A DNA stretch of 64,000 nt from Promethearchaeia archaeon (GCA_029856155.1 JAHQWL010000023.1:155757-219756), one strand, 5' to 3'; positions 9,657 to 19,095 are shown, counted from the first letter of the stretch. A program made the numbers and translations. Notes: generated by a model not told the origin, from the letters alone.

Positions 9657-11372
9657 TTACGATTTTCTCAATAACTTCTTGTCTACTTTTCCAACCACGG
9701 TTAGTGGGAGTTCATCAGTAAATTCAATGATTTTTGGAACTTCGTATGGTGAACAATTTTCTGTTGCAAATGCAATTATGTTTTCTTTTAATGCTTTTTC
9801 GTCTCCCTCGAATTCATAATCAGGTGCTATCTGTATTATAGCTTTTACAATTTCGGAACCGGGCCTATCTGGATTTGGAACGCCGATAGTAGCTACCATT
9901 TCAATAGCGGGATGCTTAGTTAAAGTATCTTCTAATTTTGCGGAAAATACCTTAAAACCTCCTACTATAATCATATCTTTGGTTCGATCAGCTATTCTTA
10001 CATAGCCTTCTTCATCCATTATTCCAACATCTCCAGTATGCATGAATCCATCAGAATCAATAGCTTTTTTCGTTTCTTCTGGTTTATTATGGTAACCTTC
10101 CATAACCATTGGGCCTTTTACACAGATTTCTCCGGCTTCACCTAGAGGTACTTCACGACCAGTATCTGGATCCACTAACTTGAAATCAACATTTGGGAAT
10201 GGTAAACCAATATGTCCTAATTTCTTCTTTCCCCTTGAAGGATTACCCACTGTTAATGGTGAAGTTTCAGTCATTCCATAAAGTTCTATTATCTTTCCTT
10301 TACCAATAACATCTTCAAATATCTCTTGTGATTCTTTTGGAAACGGAGCTGCAGCCGATATTGCATAGTTAATCATATCTTTATCAATTTTTTTGAATTT
10401 AGGGTTTTTTATAATCAGTTGATACAATGTAGGCACGTTTGCCAAGACTGTGGGCCTATATTTTAACATTTCTTTTATCATATGGTTAGTATCTCTTGGA
10501 TTTGGGATTAAAATCTGACTCCAACCTAACATTATTACATTCGCGCAAGTAAATAATCCTGCTATATGGAAGAATGGAAATCCCGATAATCCAAAACCCG
10601 CTCCAAATTCCCAACTAAGCCAGTGCTGGAATATTTTTATATCAGCAACGAAATTTCTATGGCTCAGTTTTGCGCCTTTTGGAGGACCAGTTGTTCCTCC
10701 TGTATATTGAATAAATATAATATCATCTGGAGTTATTTTAACATTAGGAAGTTCATCAGAATACTTTCCTTTAACATCTTTATGATATTCAAGCACAATT
10801 TTTCCTTCTAGCGGTGTCACTTTTCCTTTTGGGATTTTTCCTGCCAATTTTCCAAGCTTAGCTAACATTTTTGGCATAAAGCCACCCACGCTTGTAGTAA
10901 TAATTAATTTTAATGATGGAAGCTTTGTATAAATTTTTGTAATATGTCCCGCAAATATTGCATCCAAAGTGAGAAGTGCTACTTTTTTTCCTCCAGAACC
11001 TAAATCATTTAGTTGATATTGTATCTGAACGGTTGAGAGTAGTGGTGAAACACCAGAAACAATTATCCCGGTCTTCATTGCACCCAGAACTCCAATGATA
11101 TATTCAGGAATATTAGCAACATTTACTCCTAAAACGTCCCCTTTTTTCATTCCATTTTCAATAAGCATATGAGCAAATTCATTAGATAACTTATCCAATT
11201 CTCCGTAAGAAATTTCCGTTCCATAAAAACCAAAAGCTAATTTATCAGGAAGTTCTTCAAAAGTTCTCCGTATTGCTTCAGTGAAAGAGGTTTCGAACTC
11301 TTGGGGATTTAAATCTTTAACATGTGAATCCCAGTTTGCTTTCCAATGCTTATCTTTATAATTTTTTGACAT
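9657..11372 (-). CDS. AMP-forming acyl-CoA ligase, tandem paralog
   Basis: Same motif set as the 7677-9431 gene with high overall similarity; C-terminal PLTVVGK. Confidence 0.95.
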   Translation of the reverse strand: MSKNYKDKHWKANWDSHVKDLNPQEFETSFTEAIRRTFEELPDKLAFGFYGTEISYGELDKLSNEFAHMLIENGMKKGDVLGVNVANIPEYIIGVLGAMKTGIIVSGVSPLLSTVQIQYQLNDLGSGGKKVALLTLDAIFAGHITKIYTKLPSLKLIITTSVGGFMPKMLAKLGKLAGKIPKGKVTPLEGKIVLEYHKDVKGKYSDELPNVKITPDDIIFIQYTGGTTGPPKGAKLSHRNFVADIKIFQHWLSWEFGAGFGLSGFPFFHIAGLFTCANVIMLGWSQILIPNPRDTNHMIKEMLKYRPTVLANVPTLYQLIIKNPKFKKIDKDMINYAISAAAPFPKESQEIFEDVIGKGKIIELYGMTETSPLTVGNPSRGKKKLGHIGLPFPNVDFKLVDPDTGREVPLGEAGEICVKGPMVMEGYHNKPEETKKAIDSDGFMHTGDVGIMDEEGYVRIADRTKDMIIVGGFKVFSAKLEDTLTKHPAIEMVATIGVPNPDRPGSEIVKAIIQIAPDYEFEGDEKALKENIIAFATENCSPYEVPKIIEFTDELPLTVVGKVDKKLLRKS

Positions 11373-11677
11373 TTCTATCCAATCCTTTTTTATTTTTAAA
11401 ATTTTAAAATTATAAGATTCATATTATACATTACTAATTATAAAGTTTGATTTTAGTCATCCTCTATATTTCCAGATATGCATAAATGTACATATTCAAT
11501 TTGTCGCCCACAAGATATATTCAAAAATTTAATATACTCTATTTTTACTTTTAATCTCCCCTCTCTGTCTCCATGAAACAATGTTTCTTTTAAAAGAACA
11601 CTTTTTCTTGAAAACAGAAATGATATTACTATACTAAGGAGAAATTGCATGTATTTTAGAAAATTGTCGGTGTATCT

Positions 11678-12478
11678 TTGTTTTATTTTGAAGAATCCTT
11701 ATCCCATGTGATGACATTCGAAGAATCGTTACTCTCATATGACGATGGATTTAAGGTGTTTAAAAGGAACAATCACTTACCACTCATTTCAAGCGGGGAT
11801 AGCACACTAGACAAGTTGCTTTCTGGGGGATTTCACCGAGATTTAGTGTATTTGCTCTATGGAGATAAGAAACTAACGACTAATATTTTATTAACAACGG
11901 CGGTTATTGCCCAAAAAGCTTTTAATAATGGAGGTTTTGGAGAAAATATTAGGGTTGCCTTCATCGATGGAAACAATCGTTTTAACCCCTATAATGTAAG
12001 CAAGTTCGCGGTTTCACAGAATTTATCTCCTCGGAAAGTACTAGAAAACATTCTTATTTCACGAGCGTTTACTTGGGATCAAATGGTTGAAATTTTGGAG
12101 AACAGGCTTTCCATGCTTGAAGATGTGAAAGTTGTATTAATTTCAGGGATTACAACAATGTTTGAGGGCTATGAGAAACAGACTTTCGAAGATTTACTAA
12201 GAACAATAGATGGAATCAAACAAATACTCTGTAAGACAAAACCTCTCATTATTATAACGGCACCTTTACACGAACATTCCCTTTTCAGACCAAAGGGGGG
12301 AAAAATTCTATCGCATTTTGGAAATGTATTAGTGATGATAAATGACGATGAAAGATTTAGCGAATATGTTTTAGTACAGCACCCTTACTTGCCTGAAAAA
12401 AGGTTGCGAAAGTGGAAAACCCGTGCACCCAAGAAAAAAGTGCCTTTAAAGAATGCGACGATAGATTACTGGTTTTAA
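11678..12478 (+). CDS. RadA/RecA-like ATPase paralog with degenerate Walker motifs
   Basis: SGDSTLDKLLSGGFHRDLVYLLYGDKKLTTNILLTTAV resembles the RadA/RadB/KaiC core, but the P-loop is GDKKLTTN instead of GxxGxGKT and the Walker B-like strand VKVVLISG lacks the Asp. Probable start ATG 11711 (MTFEESLL). Confidence 0.78.
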   Translation: MFYFEESLSHVMTFEESLLSYDDGFKVFKRNNHLPLISSGDSTLDKLLSGGFHRDLVYLLYGDKKLTTNILLTTAVIAQKAFNNGGFGENIRVAFIDGNNRFNPYNVSKFAVSQNLSPRKVLENILISRAFTWDQMVEILENRLSMLEDVKVVLISGITTMFEGYEKQTFEDLLRTIDGIKQILCKTKPLIIITAPLHEHSLFRPKGGKILSHFGNVLVMINDDERFSEYVLVQHPYLPEKRLRKWKTRAPKKKVPLKNATIDYWF

Positions 12479-12483
12479 CTATA

Positions 12484-12906
12484 TCACCAAAAGGCTTTTT
12501 CAAATTTATCTATGGTGTCCTGTAAACTATCTTTAATATGATTTTCGAAATCAGCAAAGATACTTATATCATTATCCCAATTATTAAACATTTCTTTTGG
12601 ATATAAAATAAAGAATTTATCTACAATCCTTTTAATTTCTTCATTTACTTTTTTCTCCTTAGTTTTTTTCGAAGAATTTACAATAAATAATATTCCATGG
12701 TGTTTCGTAATAATATATTTTTTATCTTTTAGCTCAAAATTAGATAAACCTCCTCTTTCTAATTCTTCTGCCAATAGATTCAACGCAGACATTAATGCTC
12801 CAAATAATTGTTCATCTACTTTTTTATCAAAAACACGGTGATATAAGACAGCTCCAGCATCATTTAATATCCAAATATCTTGTATTACTTTTTCCATAGA
12901 AATCAC
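12484..12906 (-). CDS. Longin/roadblock-like small protein (putative)
   Basis: IQDIWILNDAGAVLYHRVFDKKVDEQLFGALMSALNLLAEELERGGLSNFELKDKKYIITKHHGILFIVNSS fits the longin-like strand/helix pattern; fold is inferred. Confidence 0.6.
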   Translation of the reverse strand: MISMEKVIQDIWILNDAGAVLYHRVFDKKVDEQLFGALMSALNLLAEELERGGLSNFELKDKKYIITKHHGILFIVNSSKKTKEKKVNEEIKRIVDKFFILYPKEMFNNWDNDISIFADFENHIKDSLQDTIDKFEKAFW

Positions 12907-12996
12907 AATTCAATAAATACTCATTAACTTTAAAGTTAATTAAGAAAAAATAAATATAAAATATTTAATGTTTAGTTTTTAAAAAAGTAATATTTA

Positions 12997-13830
12997 TTAT
13001 TCACTAGATTTTGGTCTAATATATCCATAATATGCTCCAAAAATTCCGACTATGGCAGAAATCCACGCCAGATAATAAAATACGGTAAAACCAAGGCTAC
13101 CTAAAAAGATAAATACTCTATCGACTGCAAAATTGAGAAATATCAACATAAAACTAAAGGACATAATTGCTAATGATAAAAATGCTTGTTTATAGGTTTT
13201 CTCATCTACTGCTCGATAAGATTCTATTGATCTTCTTAGAAATGGGGCGTAGACCATAACCATATATATAAAAACTATTAAGAACGCAATAATGTCTAAT
13301 AATGTATTACCGTATTCATAGATGATTAAAACGTATACACAAGCAAATATTCCGTATACTATTGTGATATATTTTTGAAGGGCATTATATCCCTTTTCAA
13401 ATACATTCACTTTTAATATATAGGATAAGAAAATAGCAACAGTCACGAAGAATTCGCTTATTCTAAAATCAGTTATTATATTGTACATCCAAGCAATAAT
13501 AGAACCATCTTGTACAACATTCAACTGTGAAACTACAAATACTTTTGATGTCCAAGAAAATAAAATTGCTAGAAAATAGTTTAGGAAAATTATTAAAAGC
13601 AACCGAGTGAGTTTATGACGCTTAATGAAGTACTTTTTTAATATAAGTATTAGTAAAACACCAGCAAATATGATTATAAAAAGTTCAAAGATCATACCAA
13701 TAAAATTTAGAAGAATAATTAATTCAACCATAATAAATAAATATGCACTCCATTTAATATATAAAGTTTTATTTTTAGAAATACAGAATAGCTTTATTAA
13801 TAAACTAAAATCCCGAGTGTTCCTTATCAT
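12997..13830 (-). CDS. Polytopic membrane protein of unknown function
   Basis: 277-aa ORF with several hydrophobic segments. Start may be internal. Confidence 0.75.
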   Translation of the reverse strand: MIRNTRDFSLLIKLFCISKNKTLYIKWSAYLFIMVELIILLNFIGMIFELFIIIFAGVLLILILKKYFIKRHKLTRLLLIIFLNYFLAILFSWTSKVFVVSQLNVVQDGSIIAWMYNIITDFRISEFFVTVAIFLSYILKVNVFEKGYNALQKYITIVYGIFACVYVLIIYEYGNTLLDIIAFLIVFIYMVMVYAPFLRRSIESYRAVDEKTYKQAFLSLAIMSFSFMLIFLNFAVDRVFIFLGSLGFTVFYYLAWISAIVGIFGAYYGYIRPKSSE

Positions 13831-13974
13831 TATATACCTTATAGCTTATCAAGTTAATAGTATCTGTTTTAAAATCGAAATTGTTCAATATTTAAATGTG
13901 AATAGCTTTTAAGTAATGTGAAATATTTTTATATAATCTATTGAAAAAACGAATTTTCTTAGAAGTGAAGAATT

Positions 13975-14343
13975 ATGGACATGAAGGTTTTTAAAAAAAC
14001 TTTTAAATTTATCTGCGGTGAATGTGGTAATTTTTCGACAACACAAACGGAATATTGTGAGAAATGCGGAGCAAATGCTGTGAGGCAAGCAACACACGAA
14101 GATTATTCAAAACGTGAAAAAGAGGGGAAAGCCGGGATCGCTGAGAGGAGAACTAAGATGAGAGCTGAGGATAAAGCTGAGAAAGCAGAGGAGAAAGCAG
14201 AGGATAAAGCTGAGAAAGCAGAGAAAGCAGAGAAGAGAGCTGAGGAGAAAGCTGAGAAAGCAGAGAAGAGAGCTGAGGAGAAAGCTGAGAAAGCAGAGAA
14301 GAGAGCTGAGGAGAAAGCAGAGAAGAAAGCAGAAGAAACTTAG
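13975..14343 (+). CDS. Zinc-ribbon protein with charged 11-residue-repeat tail
   Basis: FICGECGNFSTTQTEYCEKCG zinc ribbon followed by (AEKAEKRAEEK)n. Confidence 0.8.
   Translation: MDMKVFKKTFKFICGECGNFSTTQTEYCEKCGANAVRQATHEDYSKREKEGKAGIAERRTKMRAEDKAEKAEEKAEDKAEKAEKAEKRAEEKAEKAEKRAEEKAEKAEKRAEEKAEKKAEET
14221..14319 (+). repeat. 33-bp in-frame tandem repeat, 3 copies
   Basis: gagaaagcagagaagagagctgaggagaaagc(t/a) at 14221, 14254, 14287. Confidence 0.92.
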
Positions 14344-14440
14344 TTATTTTGATATCGCATTTGAACTTATTTTTTGTATGATCTGTGATAGTTTAGATAT
14401 TTTAAGAGGATTAATCATCTATAAATTTACTTAAAAAAAC

Positions 14441-14860
14441 CTATTCTTCTTTTTCCTTTTTTTTATATAAATTAGGATCTTTTTTTTCAAGTATTAAACG
14501 ATCACCACCATATCGAGCTTTTCTTCCATGATAGTAGAGTTTAGATTTCTCATCACAGATTTTATTCCATTCCTCTAATCCTAACTTTTGTATCATAACA
14601 GAATTATACACTTTAGAATTATGAGGTTTAAAGATTTCAAAATTTACAATTGGTTGCAACATTTCGCAAGGGAAATCAGCACATTCATAGCAAAATTCGT
14701 ATCCTTTACCCGTGACGCATTCATAAGTTTTACAATCTGGGAACTTGAGAATTTGACCTTTTAAATCTCGACATCCTTTACAACCAAAAGAATCTACACC
14801 AGGGCATCTCTTACAATAAATTCCACAAGGAGCATGCCATTTTTTTAAATCTTCAGTCAT
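14441..14860 (-). CDS. Cysteine-rich DUF3795-like protein
   Basis: CGIYCKRCPGVDSFGCKGCRD...CKTYECV...FCYECADFPCEML. Confidence 0.8.
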   Translation of the reverse strand: MTEDLKKWHAPCGIYCKRCPGVDSFGCKGCRDLKGQILKFPDCKTYECVTGKGYEFCYECADFPCEMLQPIVNFEIFKPHNSKVYNSVMIQKLGLEEWNKICDEKSKLYYHGRKARYGGDRLILEKKDPNLYKKKEKEE

Positions 14861-15080
14861 AAATAGTTCCTTTTCTAAGTAGATCTATCATTAGATTAAA
14901 GTGTAAAAGAATTATTTAATTTTGTCTTTAAAATGTGATTTAATTTGTTTTCAAATTTCAGTTTTTATGAAAACATTTATATAGGTAGTTTATTAATATA
15001 TTCTTGGAGTTTCTAAACTTCAAATTATATGAAGAATTAAAAAATAAAATAATTTCCTTCCAAATGAGGTGATATTAAAA

Positions 15081-15221
15081 GTGAATTATTTTTTATATCC
15101 TAAGGGAGATGTAAAAAAATGCAAATTTTGCGAAGGTAATGCTATAATATATGTTTGGAGGAGTGATTTAGAAGATTTTGATGAGATAATGTGTCCAGAA
15201 TGTACCGAAAATGAAAAATAA
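15081..15221 (+). CDS. Small zinc-finger-like protein (46 aa, GTG start)
   Basis: Translation (V/M)NYFLYPKGDVKKCKFCEGNAIIYVWRSDLEDFDEIMCPECTENEK*; CxxC...CxxC; Shine-Dalgarno-like gaggtgat 7 nt upstream (15066-15073). Below ORF-track size cutoff. Confidence 0.7.
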   Translation: MNYFLYPKGDVKKCKFCEGNAIIYVWRSDLEDFDEIMCPECTENEK

Positions 15222-15236
15222 TCCATACAATTATAT

Positions 15237-16208
15237 TTAATTTATATTAAAAAATCTAACTGCATTACTATAGAGCCATTTTTCCTTTACTTTCTCCTTT
15301 AAGGGGAGTTTCATAACTTCATCTGCTAGTTGTTTTATTGATAATCCCATAAAGAGCCAAGTGGAACCAAAAAGGATCTTATCTTGCAAAACCGTATTAC
15401 CAAAATGCATTAGAGGTTCCCATCCTGTTCCTTGCATACTTAGGTATTTAGGTAAGTAAGAAGCAATATCAATATAAATATTGGGATTACGCCATGCAAC
15501 AGCGACCATTTCATTTACCCAAGGCCATCCTCCATGTCCAGCGATTATCTTTAATTCAGGAAATTCTTGAGCAACAATATCAAGATAAATTGGGCGTTCA
15601 ACCGCCATAGTATTTGTTGAGTAATTAATGGACATATGAAACCATATAGGAATATCCAATTCCACACATGTAGAATATATCGGATACATTCTTTTATCAG
15701 TAGGTCGTATCTGAAACATAAAAGGTCTAATTGCAATCCCTCTAAGACCTATCTCATATGATCTCTGTATTTCTTGAACAACCTTCTTTTTTTTCAAGGG
15801 ATCAATCCCAGCAATTCCTATGAATTTATCAGGAAATTGATTTACTATTTCTGCATAATAATCATTTGAAAGTCCCGCAATACCACTAGGAGTCTCTTCA
15901 TCTAAATTAAAAATTACTGCTTTTTCTACTCCCATTTCGTTGAGTTGTTCAACAAAATCTTCAATAGACATGGATAATTTCTTTATTTTAGGTATAAGTG
16001 GCTTAATTGCTTCCTTGAGTTCAGATGTATTAAGAGTTGATTTCATTTTATAAAGTTCTTCTGGTGTAATACCTAAGATAGGAGCGACTCTTGGACCAAA
16101 AATATCTTTAAGATATCTTGCCATTTGCGGAGGTAAAGAGACTAAAAGATTTATAAACACTTCTTCGGTAGGAACATAACAAAGAGAATCAATGATTTTA
16201 TAACTCAT
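15237..16208 (-). CDS. Amidohydrolase (amidohydrolase 2 family)
   Basis: IGIAGIDPLKKK, GLRGIAIRPFMF, IWFHMSINYS, IIAGHGGWPWVNEMVAVAWRNPNIYIDIASY. Confidence 0.85.
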   Translation of the reverse strand: MSYKIIDSLCYVPTEEVFINLLVSLPPQMARYLKDIFGPRVAPILGITPEELYKMKSTLNTSELKEAIKPLIPKIKKLSMSIEDFVEQLNEMGVEKAVIFNLDEETPSGIAGLSNDYYAEIVNQFPDKFIGIAGIDPLKKKKVVQEIQRSYEIGLRGIAIRPFMFQIRPTDKRMYPIYSTCVELDIPIWFHMSINYSTNTMAVERPIYLDIVAQEFPELKIIAGHGGWPWVNEMVAVAWRNPNIYIDIASYLPKYLSMQGTGWEPLMHFGNTVLQDKILFGSTWLFMGLSIKQLADEVMKLPLKEKVKEKWLYSNAVRFFNIN

Positions 16209-16340
16209 TAATATCCCGCTTTTATTATTCTATACAATTATTAGAAATAATAATTAAAGATTGTATTTATTTAGAATGAATAAATCAAATGAAATAGATC
16301 GTCGCAGAAATTAGAAAATTTGTAATGTATTCTCCTTTTA

Positions 16341-16664
16341 ATGTGCCGAAATACTTACTTTCTGGATTCTAACAGAATCGGATGTGAAATAATGGGTAGA
16401 ACTGTACCTTCTTTTAGACCTGCCTTGGAGCATGAAATCGAAAGCTGGAAGGACTTCAAAAGGGCGTTACGTCCTGAAGAACAGAAGATATTTGATAAAT
16501 TGATGAATTTTGCTCGAATACACGCTGATGCTGGTAGCATGAGTGCACGTCCAATGCTATCAGAAGTACTATTCATCTCCTTTGCAGTTGAACAAGAAAA
16601 AAAAATCGAAGTATTAGAAAAGAAGGTAAAAGAATTGGAAGAAATGATAAAAGGGAAAGATTAG
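16341..16664 (+). CDS. Small helical protein directly upstream of PolB2-like gene
   Basis: Likely start ATG 16392: MGRTVPSFRPALEHEIESWKDFKRALRPEEQKIFDKLM...; ends 3 nt before the polymerase gene; coiled-coil C-terminus. Confidence 0.8.
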   Translation: MCRNTYFLDSNRIGCEIMGRTVPSFRPALEHEIESWKDFKRALRPEEQKIFDKLMNFARIHADAGSMSARPMLSEVLFISFAVEQEKKIEVLEKKVKELEEMIKGKD

Positions 16665-16667
16665 AGA

Positions 16668-19076
16668 GTGGATTTTCAAGATCAATTCGACGGTTGGCTT
16701 TTAGATGTTTCTACTTATAGTGGTGGAGTAATTCTATGGGTGAAAACAGTAAAAGAGCAAAAGATTGTAAATATATTCCATGATTTCCACCCCGAGTTTT
16801 TTGCCGTGCCAAAGCGACATGTTGGCAAAGATTTCAAGAGATTAAAACAGATCCTTAAATCCCATCATAATGTAAAAGGTGTGAGAATCTGTGAAAAATA
16901 TGTGAAGCTAGAGGATCATGAAAAAACAAAAATATTAGGAGTTTCTGTAGTAAAACCATCAATTTTTAAGAAGACAATAAAAGAAATCGATAAAATTGGT
17001 CTTTTTACATTGTACAACACCGATCTTCCGATATCTCAGATGTATTTCTATACGAATGACTTATTTCCCATGTCTCTTTGCAGTTTCAGGGTCAAATGTG
17101 AAAATAAGAGAAGAACTGGAGCACCCGCTATGCGTTTGAGATCATTAGAATTAAATGATAATAATGAAGAACTGTTTTACGACTTACCTCCTCTAAAAGC
17201 TGTGTGGTTGGATATAAAAGTACAGCAGCATGGGATGAGGTCATATTACAATGATCCATTGCTATATGCAGAAGTCAGTATTGTTGAAAAAGATAAGAAA
17301 GCCAACATTCCAAGGGCAGATGGACAGAGAAAAAGAAAGATTCTAATCGATAAAGCTGATGAAGCTGAAACCATTAAGACCATCAGTAAGGTGATTGAGC
17401 GATTGGATCCTGACATTATATTAACACATGGAGGAGATGAATTTGTATTTCCTTACTTAGCAGCTCGAGCATCAGTGAATCAAATATCAAAAGAACTATA
17501 TTTTTCTCGAACACGAACACCACTTAGAAATTGTATCTTTAATCTTTCAGGAAACTCAGATCACTATATGTCTTATGGGATAATAATGCGACGCTCTAAA
17601 ACGCAAGTCTACTTTACGGGGCGTTTTCATTTAGACACTACAACTTATGGTAGTTTACATTTTAGTGAGGGTAATATACCAGGAGTTATTGAAGTTGCAA
17701 GAGTGTCTCGAGTTCCGATGCAAAGGTTATGTAGAGTAACAATTGGGGGTGCTCTTCAATCAATACAATACTATAATGCATATAAACTAGATCACCTTAT
17801 CCCACCTTTCAAAAAGAGCCCAGAAGGTTTTCGAAGTGGTATGGAGTTGATTACAAATGATCGAGGGGGTCACATTTTTGAACCCTTAATTGGAGTCTAT
17901 GATCAAGTGGTAGAATTAGATTTTTCAAGCATGTACCCCTCTCTAATGGCAAACTTTAATATTTCATCGGAGACGATTAATTGTAAGTGTTGTAAGGATG
18001 ATGGAACAGGAATTAAAGTACCTGGCACAAATTTCCATATATGCACAAAAAGGGAGGGAATTATCTCAAAATCAATTAGCCTGCCGTTGAGAAAACGTTT
18101 AGAGTGCAAAGAATATAACAAGACACATGATGATCTACGGTACAAATTCACGGATATTGCTTTAAAATGGGTACTCGTAGTAAGTTTTGGCTATTTAGGA
18201 TTTAAAAATGCTCGCTTTGGCAAAATTGAGGCTCATCAAACAGTCTGTGCTTTTGCGCGTGAGTTTTTATTGAGATCTGCTGAGATTGCTAAAAAATATG
18301 GTTGCAAAGTCGTTCATGGGATTGTTGACTCAATGTGGCTTCAAGACACAAAAGGAAGAACTCCAGAAGAATTTGAGAATGTCACTATAGAAATCGCAAA
18401 TTTGATCTCTGAGCAGACTCGAATTCCAATGAATTGGGAAGGGAGATATAATGTGATTGTGTTCCTTCCATCTCGTGCTGAGCCTGACGTACCAGCGCTT
18501 AGTCACTATTGGGGTATAAAGAGTAATGGAGAATTGAAAGTAAGAGGTATTGAAGTAAGGCGTAGAGATATGCCAAAAATTGTGAAGGATGCGCAATATG
18601 CATTCATTGATATATTTCAAGGTGCAGAGACCGTTGAAGAGTTTTTAGAAAGAATTCCAAAAGCAAAGAAAACACTCTATGATTATGTAGAAAGACTATA
18701 CTCTGGTAAAGTATCCCGTGATGAGCTTACAATTCGTCAAAAAATATCTCGTAAACCTTCCCAATATAAGGTAAATTCATATCAAGCAGTTGCGGCTAAG
18801 CAGTTAGAACGATCAGGCGTCATTGCGTCAGCTGGAAAGAATGTAAGATATATTATCCTTAACGCTGATGCTGATCCAAATTTTCCTGAAAAAAAGGTCA
18901 TACTTTCAGATTTATATGATGAGAAAAAGCATGGATACGATAGAAAGAAATATGTTGAATTACTGAAAAGAGCTTTTGAAAACATTTTTCCTTTTGAATT
19001 CCCAGAACTTGAGGAATTAATATCATCAGATTATAATAAGAAGTCTGTTCAAAAAGATCTTTCTTGCTTTATTTAA
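16668..19076 (+). CDS. Family B DNA polymerase homolog, PolB2 (Dpo2)-like, catalytically divergent
   Basis: Motif A LDFSSMYPSLMANFNIS intact; motif C HGIVDSMW lacks the first Asp of YxDTDS; motif B ALKWVLVVSFGYLGF lacks NSxYG; Exo I LDIK rather than DxE. GTG start. Confidence 0.88.
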   Translation: MDFQDQFDGWLLDVSTYSGGVILWVKTVKEQKIVNIFHDFHPEFFAVPKRHVGKDFKRLKQILKSHHNVKGVRICEKYVKLEDHEKTKILGVSVVKPSIFKKTIKEIDKIGLFTLYNTDLPISQMYFYTNDLFPMSLCSFRVKCENKRRTGAPAMRLRSLELNDNNEELFYDLPPLKAVWLDIKVQQHGMRSYYNDPLLYAEVSIVEKDKKANIPRADGQRKRKILIDKADEAETIKTISKVIERLDPDIILTHGGDEFVFPYLAARASVNQISKELYFSRTRTPLRNCIFNLSGNSDHYMSYGIIMRRSKTQVYFTGRFHLDTTTYGSLHFSEGNIPGVIEVARVSRVPMQRLCRVTIGGALQSIQYYNAYKLDHLIPPFKKSPEGFRSGMELITNDRGGHIFEPLIGVYDQVVELDFSSMYPSLMANFNISSETINCKCCKDDGTGIKVPGTNFHICTKREGIISKSISLPLRKRLECKEYNKTHDDLRYKFTDIALKWVLVVSFGYLGFKNARFGKIEAHQTVCAFAREFLLRSAEIAKKYGCKVVHGIVDSMWLQDTKGRTPEEFENVTIEIANLISEQTRIPMNWEGRYNVIVFLPSRAEPDVPALSHYWGIKSNGELKVRGIEVRRRDMPKIVKDAQYAFIDIFQGAETVEEFLERIPKAKKTLYDYVERLYSGKVSRDELTIRQKISRKPSQYKVNSYQAVAAKQLERSGVIASAGKNVRYIILNADADPNFPEKKVILSDLYDEKKHGYDRKKYVELLKRAFENIFPFEFPELEELISSDYNKKSVQKDLSCFI

Positions 19077-19095
19077 TTTAAATAAAAAAAAAAGA

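Noticed and set aside
11453-11650. 65-aa minus ORF
   Set aside because: Intergenic, no recognisable domain, occupies the probable promoter region of the RadA-like gene.
13625-14097. ORFs 13625-13912 (+) and 13909-14097 (-)
   Set aside because: Overlap better-supported genes on the opposite strand (12997-13830 and 13975-14343).
17903-18985. Minus ORFs 17903-18151, 18330-18620, 18782-18985
   Set aside because: Antisense to PolB2-like gene with clear polymerase motifs.
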